Source: Candidatus Corynebacterium faecipullorum
GTDB taxonomy: Bacteria > Actinomycetota > Actinomycetes > Mycobacteriales > Mycobacteriaceae
Assembly (NCBI GenBank): GCA_019114925.1
Contig: DXEO01000059.1
Span: 1 to 15,155 of the forward strand
DNA length: 15,155 bases
Direction: 5' to 3'
This document shows, piece by piece, positions 14,594 through 15,155 of the stretch. Under the pieces are notes generated by a model. The model had not been told where the DNA came from, did not search any database, and worked only from the letters and a program-made list of their open reading frames with translations. Within the stretch, counting starts at the first letter, position 1; each line of letters opens with the position of its first letter. A program made the translations under genes and the position numbers.

Positions 14594-15155
14594 TTAGCAC
14601 AGCGGCATGTTCAGGCGAAGTTCTTCGGCGTCCTCACCCCACACGAGGACGGCGTCCGCGGAGTCCTCGGTGCTCATGTAGAACACCGGCTCGGAATCGG
14701 AAACGTCATAACTGTGCACGGTGCACTGCCCATTGGATAGTTCCTGCGCATCCTGCGTTGGGGCAGCTGCGTCGCGCTTGGCGACGTCCCCGTACCTCGC
14801 CACCGAGTAACCCACACCGTCGCCAACGCAGGTGATCTTTGCATCTTGACCATCCTCCGGCTCGCGGGACTCGCAGGTGGCACCGTCGAAGCCCTCCCCA
14901 CCGGGACGGGAGCTGATGAGGCCTGGGTGGTCGTCGACCAGCGCCTGTTCCTCCTCAGACCACGCCGGACGGCCAAAGAAGAACCACAGCAGGCCGCCGA
15001 TGAGGGCTAAAAGGAAAAGGCCCACCCCAAGGCCAGCAAAGACCTTGCTCTTCGAGGTCGACCCGCGCTGAGAGGAGTCTTCTGCGGGGGCGGATGCGGG
15101 AACCGGCGGTTGTGGCTGGGTTCCCCATTCCCCTTGTGGGGCGGCAGCGTAATGC
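14594..15155 (-). CDS. Membrane-anchored protein with extracytoplasmic Cys-containing domain, 5' end outside window
   Basis: The function is unknown. The minus-strand frame is open from the window edge (first whole codon at 15154) to TAA at 14594-14596, so the true start lies beyond 15155. The visible part begins with a Pro/Gln/Ala-rich stretch (PQGEWGTQPQPPVPA), then a basic-flanked single transmembrane helix (VFAGLGVGLFLLALIGGLLW, about 15032-14973), and about 120 residues predicted outside the cell. The outer part is acidic and has four cysteines (TCES, ITCV, GQCT and the terminal MPLC), enough for two disulfides. A Pro-rich cytoplasmic tail plus one TM helix and a small Cys-paired domain is a common plan for actinobacterial envelope proteins, but I cannot assign a family. 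An internal ATG at 15025 lies inside the TM helix and is unlikely to be the start. Confidence 0.75.
   Translation of the reverse strand, partial: HYAAAPQGEWGTQPQPPVPASAPAEDSSQRGSTSKSKVFAGLGVGLFLLALIGGLLWFFFGRPAWSEEEQALVDDHPGLISSRPGGEGFDGATCESREPEDGQDAKITCVGDGVGYSVARYGDVAKRDAAAPTQDAQELSNGQCTVHSYDVSDSEPVFYMSTEDSADAVLVWGEDAEELRLNMPLC

Noticed and set aside
1..15155. CRISPR arrays, insertion sequences, tRNA or rRNA genes, phage or toxin-antitoxin genes
   Set aside because: I looked for spaced repeats, transposase motifs, tRNA-like folds and small paired genes and saw none. The largest gaps (about 143-171 bases, before the lipoprotein gene, between phoX and lysS, and before the MFS gene) hold only the regulatory elements listed.

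Overview
The window looks like a chromosomal segment of a high-GC actinobacterium, most likely a Corynebacterium. The gene order ftsH-folE-folP-folB-folK-DUF3180-DUF6779-like-DUF2520-like-panC-like followed by lysS matches, as I remember it, the M. tuberculosis block Rv3610c to Rv3598c. Start sites that look leaderless, a Tat-dependent PhoX and several small secreted proteins also fit. No mobile elements, CRISPR arrays, tRNA or rRNA genes are visible.

Region 1 (1-7043, all + strand) is a compact operon-like run. It starts inside ftsH (membrane AAA+ zinc protease). Four tetrahydrofolate genes follow: folE (GTP cyclohydrolase I), folP (dihydropteroate synthase), folB (dihydroneopterin aldolase) and folK (HPPK). 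Next come a small DUF3180 membrane protein, a two-TM protein with a long Pro/Lys/Gln-rich tail, a short DUF2520-like Rossmann protein, and a shortened, active-site-degenerate PanC homologue. Genes overlap by 1-19 nt or are separated by 0-5 nt, which suggests one transcript with translational coupling.

Region 2 (7044-10325) interrupts the mycobacterial order: panD and coaX, which I expect after panC, are absent. In their place is an ApbA/PanE-family reductase whose start lies beside a 7-bp inverted repeat and a TANNNT -10 hexamer. Convergent to it is a PhoX-family Tat-exported phosphatase gene interrupted by an in-frame TAG at codon 540 of 698, with well conserved family motifs on both sides. 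An 11-bp-spaced direct repeat resembling a PHO box lies upstream of phoX.

Region 3 (10326-15155) holds lysS, apparently leaderless and closed by a strong intrinsic terminator. It is followed by a secreted lipoprotein of unknown function, a 14-TM DHA2-type MFS exporter with candidate operator repeats at its promoter, and the 3' part of a minus-strand membrane-anchored protein running off the right edge.

The points most worth a second look are the nonsense-interrupted phoX, the degenerate PanC-like and DUF2520-like pair kept inside the folate operon, and the regulatory repeats before panE-like, phoX and the MFS gene. I see no clear multi-gene novel system such as a defence island or biosynthetic cluster.
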